Positions 1 to 7,980 of a stretch of 10,148 nucleotides of DNA are shown here, piece by piece. Every line of letters begins with the position of its first letter. Within the stretch, counting starts at the first letter, position 1. Source of the DNA: Gallionellaceae bacterium (GTDB lineage Bacteria; Pseudomonadota; Gammaproteobacteria; Burkholderiales; Gallionellaceae). Position numbers and translations under genes: made by a program. The stretch spans positions 4,672 through 14,819 of the forward strand of contig PLYB01000281.1 of the NCBI GenBank assembly GCA_003151655.1, given 5' to 3'. The notes under the pieces were generated by a model that had not been told where the DNA came from, did no database searches, and saw nothing but the letters and a program-made list of their open reading frames with translations.

Positions 1-2223
1 GAAATCCGCACGCCGATGAACGCCATCATCGGCATGGCCTATCTTGCGCTCAAGACCGAGTTGAATCCGCGCCAGAAGGACTATGTTTCTAAAATCCACT
101 CCGCCGGGCAGAACCTGCTCGGCATCATCAACGACATCCTCGACTTCTCCAAAGTTGAGGCCGGCAAGATGGAACTGGAACAAACGCGCTTCATCCTCGA
201 AGAGGTGGCCGGTAATGCCCTCTCGCTGCTGCGCCAACGTGCGCACGAAAAGGAAATCGAGTTGCTGTTCGATGTCACCGATCCACAGTTGCTCGGCAAC
301 AGCGGGGCGCTGCTCGGCGATGCTCTGCGTCTCGGACAAATACTCACCAATCTGTTATCGAACTCGGTCAAGTTCACCCATCAGGGTTACGTCAAGCTGA
401 CTGTCAGCGCGGATGAGCGCAACGATGACGAGGTGCTGCTGCGCTTCAGTCTGCGCGATACCGGCATCGGCATGACTCCTGAACAAGTGGGCAAGCTATT
501 TCAGGAATTCTCCCAGGCCGATGGCTCGACCACGCGCAAATACGGCGGCACCGGGCTGGGGCTGACCATCTCGAAAAAATTTGTCGAACTGATGGGCGGG
601 CGTATCTGGGTCGAAAGCACGCCGGGCGAAGGATCGAACTTCATCTTTACCGCCCGCCTCACGATTGCCAAACCCGTGCCCCTGTTCCCTGCGGTATTGC
701 CGGGAGTCGATGTGCTGCGTGTGCTGGTAGTTGACGATCAGCCGGAAGCGCGCCTGGTGCTGGTCGATCTACTGACTGTGCTCGGTGTCGGCTCGGCACA
801 TGGTAAAGGCATTGATTGTGCCGCTAACGGTGAGGAAACCTTGGCGATGGTCAAGCAGGCGTTCGATGACGGTCAGCCGTATGATCTGCTGCTGCTGGAC
901 TGGATCATGCCGGTCATGGATGGCGGCATCGTGGTACAAGCTCTGCAAAACAGCGGCCTGACTCATCCGCCGCTACCGGTGGTGGTCTCCGCCCACGATT
1001 CAGAAATGATGCACGAAACGGCTAACCGGCTCGGCGTGAAGCACTTCCTGTCCAAGCCGGTGCTGCCGGAAGCGCTGCGCAAGCTGCTCAACGCACTCAC
1101 CGGCAACAGCGTTGAAGAGCATAGCGACCATGAGATTGCCAACAGTGCCAACCTCAACGGCATGCGAGTGCTACTGGTGGAAGACAACCTGATCAATCAG
1201 CAACTGGCAATTGAGCTGATGGAATGTCGTGGCATCGAGATTATTGTCGCCAACAACGGCCAAGAAGCCCTTGATCAACTGGAGGCAGTCGAACCTGACC
1301 ACTACCACGTAGTGTTAATGGATCTGCAAATGCCGGTCATGGACGGCCACGAGGCAACGCGTCGGTTACGCGCCGATGCGCGCTATTTCTCGCTACCGCT
1401 GGTGGCGATGACAGCGCATGCGATGGCCGAAGAACGCGAACGCTGTCAGGCGCTGGGCATGAACGGCCACCTCAGCAAACCGATCGAACCGGAAGACCTG
1501 TACGCTACGTTGGCGCGCCATTACACTGCACCGGATACCATAGATGCTGTCGCCAACCCCGCCGTTGAAACTGCTTTGTCTCTTACCCAAGCAATGGATG
1601 AGGGGGGGCTCCAATTACCATCCGGCGTAACTGCAATTCTGGATACTGCAAGCGGACTTCGCCGCGCGGGTGGCAACAAGAAGCTGTATCTGCAAATGCT
1701 TTCCATGTTCGCCGGTGAGTATGCCGACTACGCCCAGTCGTTTGCGGGCTATCTCTCTACTGCGAATTGGGAAGAGGCCGAACGGCTGGCGCATACGCTG
1801 AAAGGACTCTCCGGCACACTGGGTTCCAGCGATGTGCAGAATCAAGCAGGTAAACTTGAAATAGCTTGCCAGAACCGACAGGTTGATGCTGCGGCTGCCG
1901 ATTTGTCCACGCTGATTCCGTTGCTAACCCCTCTGCTCGTTGCCTTGCAGCATCACTTTGCTGAAGAAAAAACTGAAGTGCCAACTGAAACTGCTTCTGG
2001 AACTCATTATCAGGGCAAACTACCTGATTGCCTGCCGCAACTGCGGCAACTGTTAAGCGAAGGCGATAGCAATGCCATTGATCTGTGGGAAGCGCACCAC
2101 AAAGAATTTGCCAGTACACTACCGGCGCAACTAATGCAGCGCGTCAGCACGGCACTACAAAACTTTGAGTTCGATGCGGCAAAAGCACTGCTAAACAAAC
2201 TGCCAACCGATATATCCGAGTAA
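1..2223 (+). CDS. Hybrid histidine kinase, C-terminal part (HisKA-HATPase-REC-REC-HPt), 5' truncated by window
   Basis: The open frame enters at base 1 and reads EIRTPMNA, the residues right after the phospho-accepting His of an H-box (SHEIRTP), so that His codon is just outside. The ATG at 16 is internal to the H-box and is not the start. 740 codons are visible. Counting from base 1: HisKA to about 70; HATPase with an N-box (NLLSNSVKF), G1 DTGIGM at 153 and G2 GGTGLGL; receiver 1 with DDQP and phospho-Asp 300 (LLLLDWIMP); receiver 2 with EDN and phospho-Asp 441 (LMDLQMP); HPt with His 598 (AHTLKG); then a ~60-residue helical tail. All catalytic landmarks expected in this part are present, so the protein should autophosphorylate and relay phosphate to a downstream receiver. 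It is a close paralogue of the kinase at 2325-6794. Its sensor half, and therefore its stimulus, cannot be seen. Confidence 0.96.
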   Translation, partial: EIRTPMNAIIGMAYLALKTELNPRQKDYVSKIHSAGQNLLGIINDILDFSKVEAGKMELEQTRFILEEVAGNALSLLRQRAHEKEIELLFDVTDPQLLGNSGALLGDALRLGQILTNLLSNSVKFTHQGYVKLTVSADERNDDEVLLRFSLRDTGIGMTPEQVGKLFQEFSQADGSTTRKYGGTGLGLTISKKFVELMGGRIWVESTPGEGSNFIFTARLTIAKPVPLFPAVLPGVDVLRVLVVDDQPEARLVLVDLLTVLGVGSAHGKGIDCAANGEETLAMVKQAFDDGQPYDLLLLDWIMPVMDGGIVVQALQNSGLTHPPLPVVVSAHDSEMMHETANRLGVKHFLSKPVLPEALRKLLNALTGNSVEEHSDHEIANSANLNGMRVLLVEDNLINQQLAIELMECRGIEIIVANNGQEALDQLEAVEPDHYHVVLMDLQMPVMDGHEATRRLRADARYFSLPLVAMTAHAMAEERERCQALGMNGHLSKPIEPEDLYATLARHYTAPDTIDAVANPAVETALSLTQAMDEGGLQLPSGVTAILDTASGLRRAGGNKKLYLQMLSMFAGEYADYAQSFAGYLSTANWEEAERLAHTLKGLSGTLGSSDVQNQAGKLEIACQNRQVDAAAADLSTLIPLLTPLLVALQHHFAEEKTEVPTETASGTHYQGKLPDCLPQLRQLLSEGDSNAIDLWEAHHKEFASTLPAQLMQRVSTALQNFEFDAAKALLNKLPTDISE
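1574..1603. repeat. Possible decayed remnant of the palindromic repeat found intact at 6072-6172
   Basis: This lies in the receiver 2 to HPt linker of the first kinase, at the site matching the repeat-bearing linker of the second kinase. The bases CTTTGTCTCTTACCC followed closely by GGATGAGGG resemble the right-hand half of the intact element (CTTTGCTCCCTTCCCCC ... GGGGATGAGGG) with the G-rich hairpin arm deleted. No stable hairpin remains. The match is short and low-complexity, so common descent from an inserted repeat is inference. Confidence 0.35.
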
Positions 2224-2235
2224 CGGGGATCGACT

Positions 2236-2328
2236 ATGACCGCGCCTGCGAATCGGAAAACTGGGGGCGTACATATATTCATTAATACCGTGTCATATTT
2301 ATTGGTTTTTTTAGAGATGCCCTTATGA
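2236..2328 (+). CDS. Possible 30-codon leader ORF or relic between the two kinase genes
   Basis: ATG at 2236 opens a 30-codon frame (MTAPANRKTGGVHIF...) ending in TGA at 2326-2328, so it overlaps the next kinase's ATG in the ATGA arrangement typical of translational coupling. A GGGGA sequence at 2225-2229 sits 6 bases before the ATG, a plausible ribosome site. The peptide matches nothing I recognise. Its first bases (CTATGAC, shortly after a kinase stop codon) resemble the start of the HD-GYP gene at 6804, so it may be a leftover of a duplicated downstream gene. It could also be chance: the frame is short and AT-rich at its end. Confidence 0.25.
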   Translation: MTAPANRKTGGVHIFINTVSYLLVFLEMPL

Positions 2329-5300
2329 ATTATCTGCATCGAATTGTTCGGCATTCAGGCATCTACATAGCGATCTCCACGCTGCTGGTGCTGCTGGTGA
2401 TGTGCATGGCCGCTTGGCTGGTCAACAGCAACATTGAAGTGAATCGCGAGGCACCGCTGGTCAAGGCACTCGGCTCTTACGCAGCCACACTGGAAGGTGG
2501 CACGACAAACAGCCGCGCAATGGGGGCTGCGATACTGTTCGGGCTGGAAAATCATGATGCCAAGCAAGTAGCGCTGGGGAAACTGCCGCCTGATGCGCCC
2601 CAAGCCGTGTCGGCACTGGATATGTTACGCGCATCGTATGTTTTTGAGGATGCGTTTCTTGTTAATAAACAAGGGATAATTGTCGCATACAGCAGCGAAT
2701 ACAAGAAGCGCGGCACCGGCAGCGACCTGTCTTTTCGCCCTTACGTGCAAATGGCCTTAAAGGGAATGTCCAATGTCTATCCCGCCGTAGGCAGCAATAA
2801 TAATCATCGCGGCATTTATCTCGCCGCACCATTGCACGCCGCCATGAGTAACACGTCAGCGCCGATCGGGGTCGTAGGGGGCAAAGTCGAGGCCGAGAAG
2901 CTGGACGCACTACTTAAAAGCTGGACTGACGGCATTGCTGTGCTGTTATCGCCGCAAGGCGTGGCGTTTGCCGCGAACCGCGATGACTGGCTGTTCCGCA
3001 TGACTGGTGAAACGAGCGCCAACCGGATTGCCGATATTCAGCGTACCCGGCAATTTGGCAAAGTATTTGATCAGCCGCCCTCCCCTCCTTTGCCATTTAC
3101 GCTGGATACGCTGGAAACCAGTATTGATGACGTGCGTTATGTTGTACGCAGCGTCCCTCTGGAATGGACTGATCCAGCGGGAGAATGGAGACTGGTGATG
3201 TTGGAGCAACGCGCTCCTTGGTGGACATATTGGAGCCTGCTGGGTTTTGCAGGTTTAGCCGGACTGATTACCGCCTTGGCCTTGTTCTGGCTTTATACCT
3301 TGGCGCGCAATGCGATCTTGCGCCAGGAAAATTACCTCGCTTTGGAATCTGCGCAAATGCTTATGCGCACGGGCACAGAGAGGCTGCGCACCATCATTGA
3401 TAATTCTCCCATCGGAATCTGGATGGTAGGAATAGACGGGCGCTATCAATTCCTCAACAAGACTTTTTGCAATGCCGTAGGCATACCCGAAAGCGAGTTT
3501 CTCGCCGCCCATCATCTGGCCGATGTCATGGAGGCGGAGGCTGCCGCCGGTTGCCTGAAATCGGATCGCGAGTGCCTTGCACAGGATGAGCCGCACCTGT
3601 CGCATGAAGTACTCACTTTTGTTGATGGCAAGCAGCATCTGGTGGAAATAACCAAGGTTAAATTGCGAGACGATACCGGCACGGTCACCGGTATCATCGG
3701 AATTTCCATAGATATAACCGAACAGCGCGAGCGTGAAAAAGTGCTGCGTGAGAGCGAGAATAAATACCGCGATCTGTTTGATAATGCCAACGATCTTATC
3801 TACACCCTGGATTTGAACGGTATCTTCACTTCCGCCAACAACATGCTGCTGAATGAGATGGGTTATACCCGCGATGAATTGATTGGCGACTCCATCAATA
3901 AAATCCTGACGCCGGCGAGTCTGGGGATTGCCCGCAGCAAGATGGCAGCGAAGCTGAATGGTGAAATTGCCATGACGCAATTTGACTTGGAAGTTATTGC
4001 CAAAGATGGACGCTCTATTCCGGTTGAGATCAGCAGTAGGCTGCTCTACCACGATGGCAGTCCGGTGGGCATTCAGGGCATTGGACGCAACATCACCGAG
4101 CGCAAACGGGCTGAAGAGCTTGTTGCCAAGCAGAAGCAGATGTTACAGCGCATCCTCGACAACAGTCCTGTGGGGGTAGGTATCTCGCAGGATGGATGTG
4201 TCGTGTTGATGAACCAACGCTTGAAAGAAATGGGACAGTTTCGCATGGGCGAAGCAGTTACTACGGGATACGCCAATCCTGCGGATCGGGATCAATATCT
4301 TGCAGTACTGCAAAAAGGAGGGGACGTATCAAATGCAGAGGTGGCTATCTTGACCCCGGCAGGTCAAGTGGCCGATACCTTGGCGACTTTCGTGGGAATT
4401 GAATATGAAGAACGCCCCGGAATCTTGGCGTGGTTCTATGACGTTACCGAAATAAAGCGTGCCAGAAAAGCTGCCGAGGCGGCGACACAAGCCAAATCGA
4501 TGTTCCTCGCCAACATGAGCCACGAAATTCGCACCCCGATGAATGCCATTATCGGCATGGCCTATCTGGCACTCAAAACCGAGCTTAATCCGCGCCAGAA
4601 GGATTATGTTTCCAAAATCCATTCTGCCGGACAAAACCTGCTCGGCATCATCAATGACATCCTCGACTTCTCCAAAGTGGATGCAGGCAAGATGGAATTG
4701 GAACAAACACGCTTCATTCTCGAAGACGTGGCGTGCAATGCATTGTCGCTGCTGCGTCAACGCGCACACGAGAAGGAAATCGAGCTGTTGTTTGATGTCA
4801 CCGATCCGATGCTGCTCGGCGACAGCGGCGCACTGCTGGGCGATGCACTGCGCCTCGGCCAGATACTCACGAACCTTTTATCGAACTCGGTCAAGTTTAC
4901 CCATCAGGGTTACGTCAAACTGACCGTTAGCACGGATGAGCGTAACGATGACGAGGTGGTGCTGCGCTTTAGTCTGCGCGACACCGGCATTGGTATGACC
5001 CCCGAACAGGTGGGCAATCTGTTTCAGGAGTTCTCCCAGGCCGATGGTTCGACCACGCGCAAATATGGCGGCACCGGACTGGGGCTATCTATCTCAAAGA
5101 AATTTGTCGAACTGATGGGGGGGTACATCTGGGTTGAAAGCACACCGGGCGAAGGTTCAAACTTCATCTTTACCGCTTGCCTCCCGATTGCCAAGCCGGT
5201 GCCGCTCCTTCCTGCGGTGTTGCCGGGCGTTAATGAACTGCGCGTGCTGGTGGTTGATGACCAGCCGGATGCCCGCATGGTGCTGGTTGATCTGCTTACT

Positions 5301-6794
5301 GTTCTTGGTGTCGGTTCGGCACATGGCAAGGGAGTCGATTGTGCCGCCAGTGGTGAGGAGACCTTGGCAATGGTCAAGCAAGCATGCGATGCCGGTCAGC
5401 CGTATGATTTGCTGCTACTGGACTGGATCATGCCGGTCATGAATGGCAGCGACATGCTGCAAGCTCTGCACAATTATGGCATGGCGCATTTGCCGCAGGC
5501 AGTGGTGGTCTCCGCCCACGATTCAGAAATGATGCACGAAACGGCTAACCGACTCGGTGTCCGGCATTTCCTTTCCAAGCCGGTGCTGCCGGAGGCGTTG
5601 CGCAAGTTGCTCAACACGCTCACCGGCAACGCCGCCGAGGAACTTGGCAGCCATGATAGCCGCATTATTGCCAACCTCAATGGCATGCGTGTACTGCTGG
5701 TGGAAGACAACCTGATCAATCAGCAACTGGCAATTGAGCTAATGGAATGTCGCGGTATCGAAGTTGCCGTTGCCAACAATGGTCAGGAAGCACTTGATCA
5801 ACTGGCAGCGGTCGCGCCTGACCACTACCATGTCGTGTTGATGGATCTGCAAATGCCGGTGATGGACGGCTACGAAGCAACGCGCCGACTACGTGTCGAT
5901 GCACGCTATTTCTCGCTGCCGCTGGTCGCGATGACAGCGCATGCGATGATCGAGGAACGCGAACGCTGCCAGGCACTTGGCATGAACGGCCACATCAGCA
6001 AACCGATTGAACCGGAAGACCTGTACGCTACTTTGGCGCGCTATTACACAGCACCGGAAGAACAGCCGCAACCCTCACCCCTCTCCCAGAGGGAGAGGGG
6101 CTTTACCTCCACCTCAGCCAAAGGCGCTACTTTGCTCCCTTCCCCCTCGGGGGGAAGGGCTGGGGATGAGGGAGGCCTCCAATTGCCACCCGGCGTAACT
6201 GCCATACTGGATACCGCAAACGGTCTGCGCCGTGCTGGTGGCAACAAAAAACTCTATCTGCAAATGCTGTCCATGTTTGCCAGTGAGTATGCCGATTACA
6301 GCCAAACATTTGAGGTCTATCTCGCTAACGCGGAATGGGAAGAGGCGGAGAGGCTGGCGCACACACTCAAAGGTCTGGCTGGCACACTGGGATCGGGCGA
6401 GGTACAAATTCAAGCAGGCAAACTTGAAGTGTCTTGCAAGAGTAAACAGGCCGATGCTGCCGCCACCGAGTTGGCGACGCTGACTCTGTTGCTGACTCCG
6501 CTACTCAATGCCTTGCAACAGCACTTCGCCGAAGAACAAACCGCAGCAACAGAGGCCGCTTCCGCAGGAACGGCTCAGCCGGAAAAATTGCCTGACTGTC
6601 TGCCACAACTGCTGCAACTGTTGAGTGAGGGCGATAGCTATGCCATTGACCTGTGGGAAAAACATCACCAGGAGTTTGCGGGCGCACTGCCTGCTCAATT
6701 AACGCATCGCATCGCCCTTGCCTTACAAAATTTTGAGTTTGATACAGCAAAAACACTGCTGGAAGAACTGCCAACTAATTCGCTCACGGAATAA
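2325..6794 (+). CDS. Membrane hybrid histidine kinase: dCACHE-PAS-PAS-PAS-HisKA-HATPase-REC-REC-HPt
   Basis: A complete 1489-residue sensor kinase carrying a full His-Asp-His relay in one chain. TM1 is about residues 11-33 and TM2 about 302-324. The periplasmic part between them has DctB-like dCACHE features (FLVNKQGIIVAYSS, SFRPYVQMALKG, RGIYLAAPL, IGVVGGKV), suggesting a small-molecule sensor, perhaps for organic acids (inference). PAS domains start near 353, 477 and 606, the first two ending in ITEQRE and ITERKR. Catalytic core: His733 (SHEIRTP), N-box 850-854, G1 DTGIGM 886-891, G2 GGTGLGL 915-921. Receiver 1: DD 978-979, Asp1033, Lys1085. Receiver 2: ED 1127-1128, Asp1174, Lys1226. HPt His1346 (AHTLKG), then a ~60-residue tail. 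The linker 1247-1284 is encoded by a palindromic repeat. The start is preceded by a weak AGAG site 8 bases upstream, and TM1 begins soon after it. From residue 734 on it is a near copy of the preceding kinase. The HD-GYP gene follows after 9 bases, probably in the same transcript. Confidence 0.96.
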   Translation: MNYLHRIVRHSGIYIAISTLLVLLVMCMAAWLVNSNIEVNREAPLVKALGSYAATLEGGTTNSRAMGAAILFGLENHDAKQVALGKLPPDAPQAVSALDMLRASYVFEDAFLVNKQGIIVAYSSEYKKRGTGSDLSFRPYVQMALKGMSNVYPAVGSNNNHRGIYLAAPLHAAMSNTSAPIGVVGGKVEAEKLDALLKSWTDGIAVLLSPQGVAFAANRDDWLFRMTGETSANRIADIQRTRQFGKVFDQPPSPPLPFTLDTLETSIDDVRYVVRSVPLEWTDPAGEWRLVMLEQRAPWWTYWSLLGFAGLAGLITALALFWLYTLARNAILRQENYLALESAQMLMRTGTERLRTIIDNSPIGIWMVGIDGRYQFLNKTFCNAVGIPESEFLAAHHLADVMEAEAAAGCLKSDRECLAQDEPHLSHEVLTFVDGKQHLVEITKVKLRDDTGTVTGIIGISIDITEQREREKVLRESENKYRDLFDNANDLIYTLDLNGIFTSANNMLLNEMGYTRDELIGDSINKILTPASLGIARSKMAAKLNGEIAMTQFDLEVIAKDGRSIPVEISSRLLYHDGSPVGIQGIGRNITERKRAEELVAKQKQMLQRILDNSPVGVGISQDGCVVLMNQRLKEMGQFRMGEAVTTGYANPADRDQYLAVLQKGGDVSNAEVAILTPAGQVADTLATFVGIEYEERPGILAWFYDVTEIKRARKAAEAATQAKSMFLANMSHEIRTPMNAIIGMAYLALKTELNPRQKDYVSKIHSAGQNLLGIINDILDFSKVDAGKMELEQTRFILEDVACNALSLLRQRAHEKEIELLFDVTDPMLLGDSGALLGDALRLGQILTNLLSNSVKFTHQGYVKLTVSTDERNDDEVVLRFSLRDTGIGMTPEQVGNLFQEFSQADGSTTRKYGGTGLGLSISKKFVELMGGYIWVESTPGEGSNFIFTACLPIAKPVPLLPAVLPGVNELRVLVVDDQPDARMVLVDLLTVLGVGSAHGKGVDCAASGEETLAMVKQACDAGQPYDLLLLDWIMPVMNGSDMLQALHNYGMAHLPQAVVVSAHDSEMMHETANRLGVRHFLSKPVLPEALRKLLNTLTGNAAEELGSHDSRIIANLNGMRVLLVEDNLINQQLAIELMECRGIEVAVANNGQEALDQLAAVAPDHYHVVLMDLQMPVMDGYEATRRLRVDARYFSLPLVAMTAHAMIEERERCQALGMNGHISKPIEPEDLYATLARYYTAPEEQPQPSPLSQRERGFTSTSAKGATLLPSPSGGRAGDEGGLQLPPGVTAILDTANGLRRAGGNKKLYLQMLSMFASEYADYSQTFEVYLANAEWEEAERLAHTLKGLAGTLGSGEVQIQAGKLEVSCKSKQADAAATELATLTLLLTPLLNALQQHFAEEQTAATEAASAGTAQPEKLPDCLPQLLQLLSEGDSYAIDLWEKHHQEFAGALPAQLTHRIALALQNFEFDTAKTLLEELPTNSLTE
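4524..6794 (+). repeat. Paralogous segment: tandem duplicate of 1-2223
   Basis: From the codon after the H-box His to the stop, this stretch aligns with 1-2223 almost without gaps. The 48-base length difference is explained by 15 extra codons in the repeat-bearing linker and one extra codon at the C-terminus. Protein identity is very high in HisKA, HATPase and both receivers, and lower in linkers and tail. Many differences are synonymous, but some blocks are identical at DNA level, for example 979-1028 with 5502-5551 (50 bases) and 1174-1217 with 5697-5740 (44 bases). Confidence 0.93.
6072..6172. repeat. REP/MITE-like palindromic element inserted in frame in the kinase gene
   Basis: Two perfect hairpins lie side by side. 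CCCCTCTCCC at 6078-6087 pairs with GGGAGAGGGG at 6091-6100 over a 3-base loop, and CCCTTCCCCC at 6137-6146 pairs with GGGGGAAGGG at 6150-6159 over a 3-base loop. Outer arms CCCTCACCCC (6072-6081) and GGGGATGAGGG (6162-6172) are complementary apart from one extra A, giving the whole element terminal inverted repeats. The layout matches short palindromic repeats common between genes in many proteobacteria, here read through as PSPLSQRERG ... LPSPSGGRAGDEG. It lies in the flexible linker between receiver 2 and HPt, where a low-complexity insert is tolerable. Family membership is from memory and unsearched. Confidence 0.85.
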
Positions 6795-6803
6795 GAAGCA
6801 GCT

Positions 6804-7898
6804 ATGACGACATTAACCGACGGGCACCCTACTATTCTGGTGGTGGACGACACTCCGGCAAACCTGAGCCTGCTGGTCAATCTGCTTAAGGATCAGTATA
6901 AGATCAAAGTTGCCAACAACGGCATCAAGGCGCTCGAACTGGCTGGCGCGGTGCCGCCTGATCTAGTGTTGCTCGACATCATGATGCCGGAAATGGATGG
7001 CTACGAAGTGTGCCGCCGCTTGAAGGCAAACGATACGACGCGCCATGTGCCGGTTATTTTCCTTACCGCAAAAAACGAAACTGAAGATGAAGAGCTGGGG
7101 TTTTCAGTTGGTGCAGTGGATTTTATCCTCAAGCCGATCAGCCCGCCGATTGTTGTGGCGCGGGTCAAAACACATCTGGAAATCAAGCAGTGGCATGACT
7201 TCCTGCAAAACCAAAATGCCTGGTTGCAGCAGCAGGTGGAACAGCGCCTGACGGAAATTAACCACTTGCAGGATGCATCGATTTACGTGATGGTTTCGCT
7301 GGCCGAATTTCGCGACGAGTGTACCGGCAACCATATCCGCCGCACTCAGGAATATACGCGGGTGCTGGCGGAGCAGTTGGCGCAAATGCCTAATCATGCC
7401 GACAGCCTGTCCAGACAGCAGATCGAACTCATGGCCAAGTCTGCACCACTGCACGACATCGGCAAGATTGCTATCCCGGATCACATTTTGCTCAAGCCAA
7501 GCAAGCTCACCCCGGAAGAATTCGAGGTGATGAAAACCCATGCGCTGCGCGGAGCCGACATGTTGCGCACGGCCGGTAGCCACATGGGGGAGCAAGGCGA
7601 TTTTCTGGCGATGGCGATGACCATCGCCCGCAGCCACCATGAAAAATGGGATGGCTCAGGTTATCCGGATGGTCTGGCTGGTGAACAAATTCCGCTGGCG
7701 GCGCGCTTAATGGCGGTAGCGGATGTTTTTGACGCACTGACGACCAGCCGCCCCTACAAAACTGCCATGCCCCGCGAACAAGCCGTCGCTGTCATTGTGC
7801 AGGGAAGCGGCCAACATTTTGATCCGCAGGTAGTCGAGGTATTTATGCTAATCCAAGATGAACTTCATCGCATTGCTGCCAAGTGGCTTGATGGTTAA
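6804..7898 (+). CDS. Response regulator with HD-GYP domain, probable c-di-GMP phosphodiesterase (RpfG-like)
   Basis: 364 residues. The N-terminal receiver (about 10-125) has DD 15-16, phospho-Asp58 (LLDIMMPEMDG), Thr in FLTAKN and Lys110 (LKP). A helical, Gln-rich linker (about 126-155) leads to a full HD-GYP domain with His217-Asp218 (HDIGK), HHE at 278-280 and GSGYP at 284-288. These metal-binding and signature motifs are intact, so hydrolysis of c-di-GMP is expected, controlled by receiver phosphorylation. The ATG lies 9 bases after the kinase stop, with an AAGAAG stretch as a weak ribosome site, which implies co-transcription and makes the upstream HPt domain its likely phosphodonor. The architecture matches the RpfG type, in which the partner is a hybrid kinase. 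No rpfF/rpfC-type sensor is present, so the symbol is not assigned. Confidence 0.95.
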   Translation: MTTLTDGHPTILVVDDTPANLSLLVNLLKDQYKIKVANNGIKALELAGAVPPDLVLLDIMMPEMDGYEVCRRLKANDTTRHVPVIFLTAKNETEDEELGFSVGAVDFILKPISPPIVVARVKTHLEIKQWHDFLQNQNAWLQQQVEQRLTEINHLQDASIYVMVSLAEFRDECTGNHIRRTQEYTRVLAEQLAQMPNHADSLSRQQIELMAKSAPLHDIGKIAIPDHILLKPSKLTPEEFEVMKTHALRGADMLRTAGSHMGEQGDFLAMAMTIARSHHEKWDGSGYPDGLAGEQIPLAARLMAVADVFDALTTSRPYKTAMPREQAVAVIVQGSGQHFDPQVVEVFMLIQDELHRIAAKWLDG

Positions 7899-7911
7899 AA
7901 CTTGGTAGCCA

Positions 7912-7960
7912 TTCCAGTGCAAGCTGGAACCGAAGTAAATGAAACTAAAAACCGTAGTTT
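7912..7960. terminator. Two weak hairpins in the convergent intergenic gap
   Basis: The 82-base gap between the HD-GYP stop and the convergent CheY-like stop holds TTCCAG (7912-7917) pairing with CTGGAA (7924-7929) over 6 bases, and AAACTA (7942-7947) pairing with TAGTTT (7955-7960) over 7 bases. Neither has a long GC stem plus T-tract, so intrinsic termination is only a possibility suggested by the convergent location. Confidence 0.25.
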
Positions 7961-7980
7961 TCGCACCGTTCATGCAACAA

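Noticed and set aside
16..18. ATG as the start of the first kinase
   Set aside because: The frame is open to base 1 and reads EIRTP before this Met, so it is inside the H-box of a longer protein.
2303..2311. T-rich run before the second kinase as a terminator
   Set aside because: No GC-rich stem precedes it, and the spacing suggests readthrough or a leader rather than termination.
3255..4052. 265-codon open frame on the minus strand inside the large kinase gene
   Set aside because: It lies wholly within a well-supported PAS-containing coding region, shows no recognisable domain, and is the kind of antisense frame expected opposite GC-rich codons.
6078..6159. Twin GC-rich hairpins as transcription terminators
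   Set aside because: They are within an open frame that continues into an intact HPt domain, and neither stem is followed by a T-tract.
4524..6794. Assembly artefact explaining the kinase duplication
   Set aside because: The copies differ at many synonymous sites and by a linker insertion, so this is a real diverged duplication rather than a repeated read or misjoin.
7104..7640. 178-codon minus-strand frame opposite the HD-GYP gene
   Set aside because: It covers receiver and HD-GYP codons whose motifs are intact on the plus strand, and has no recognisable domain or ribosome site.
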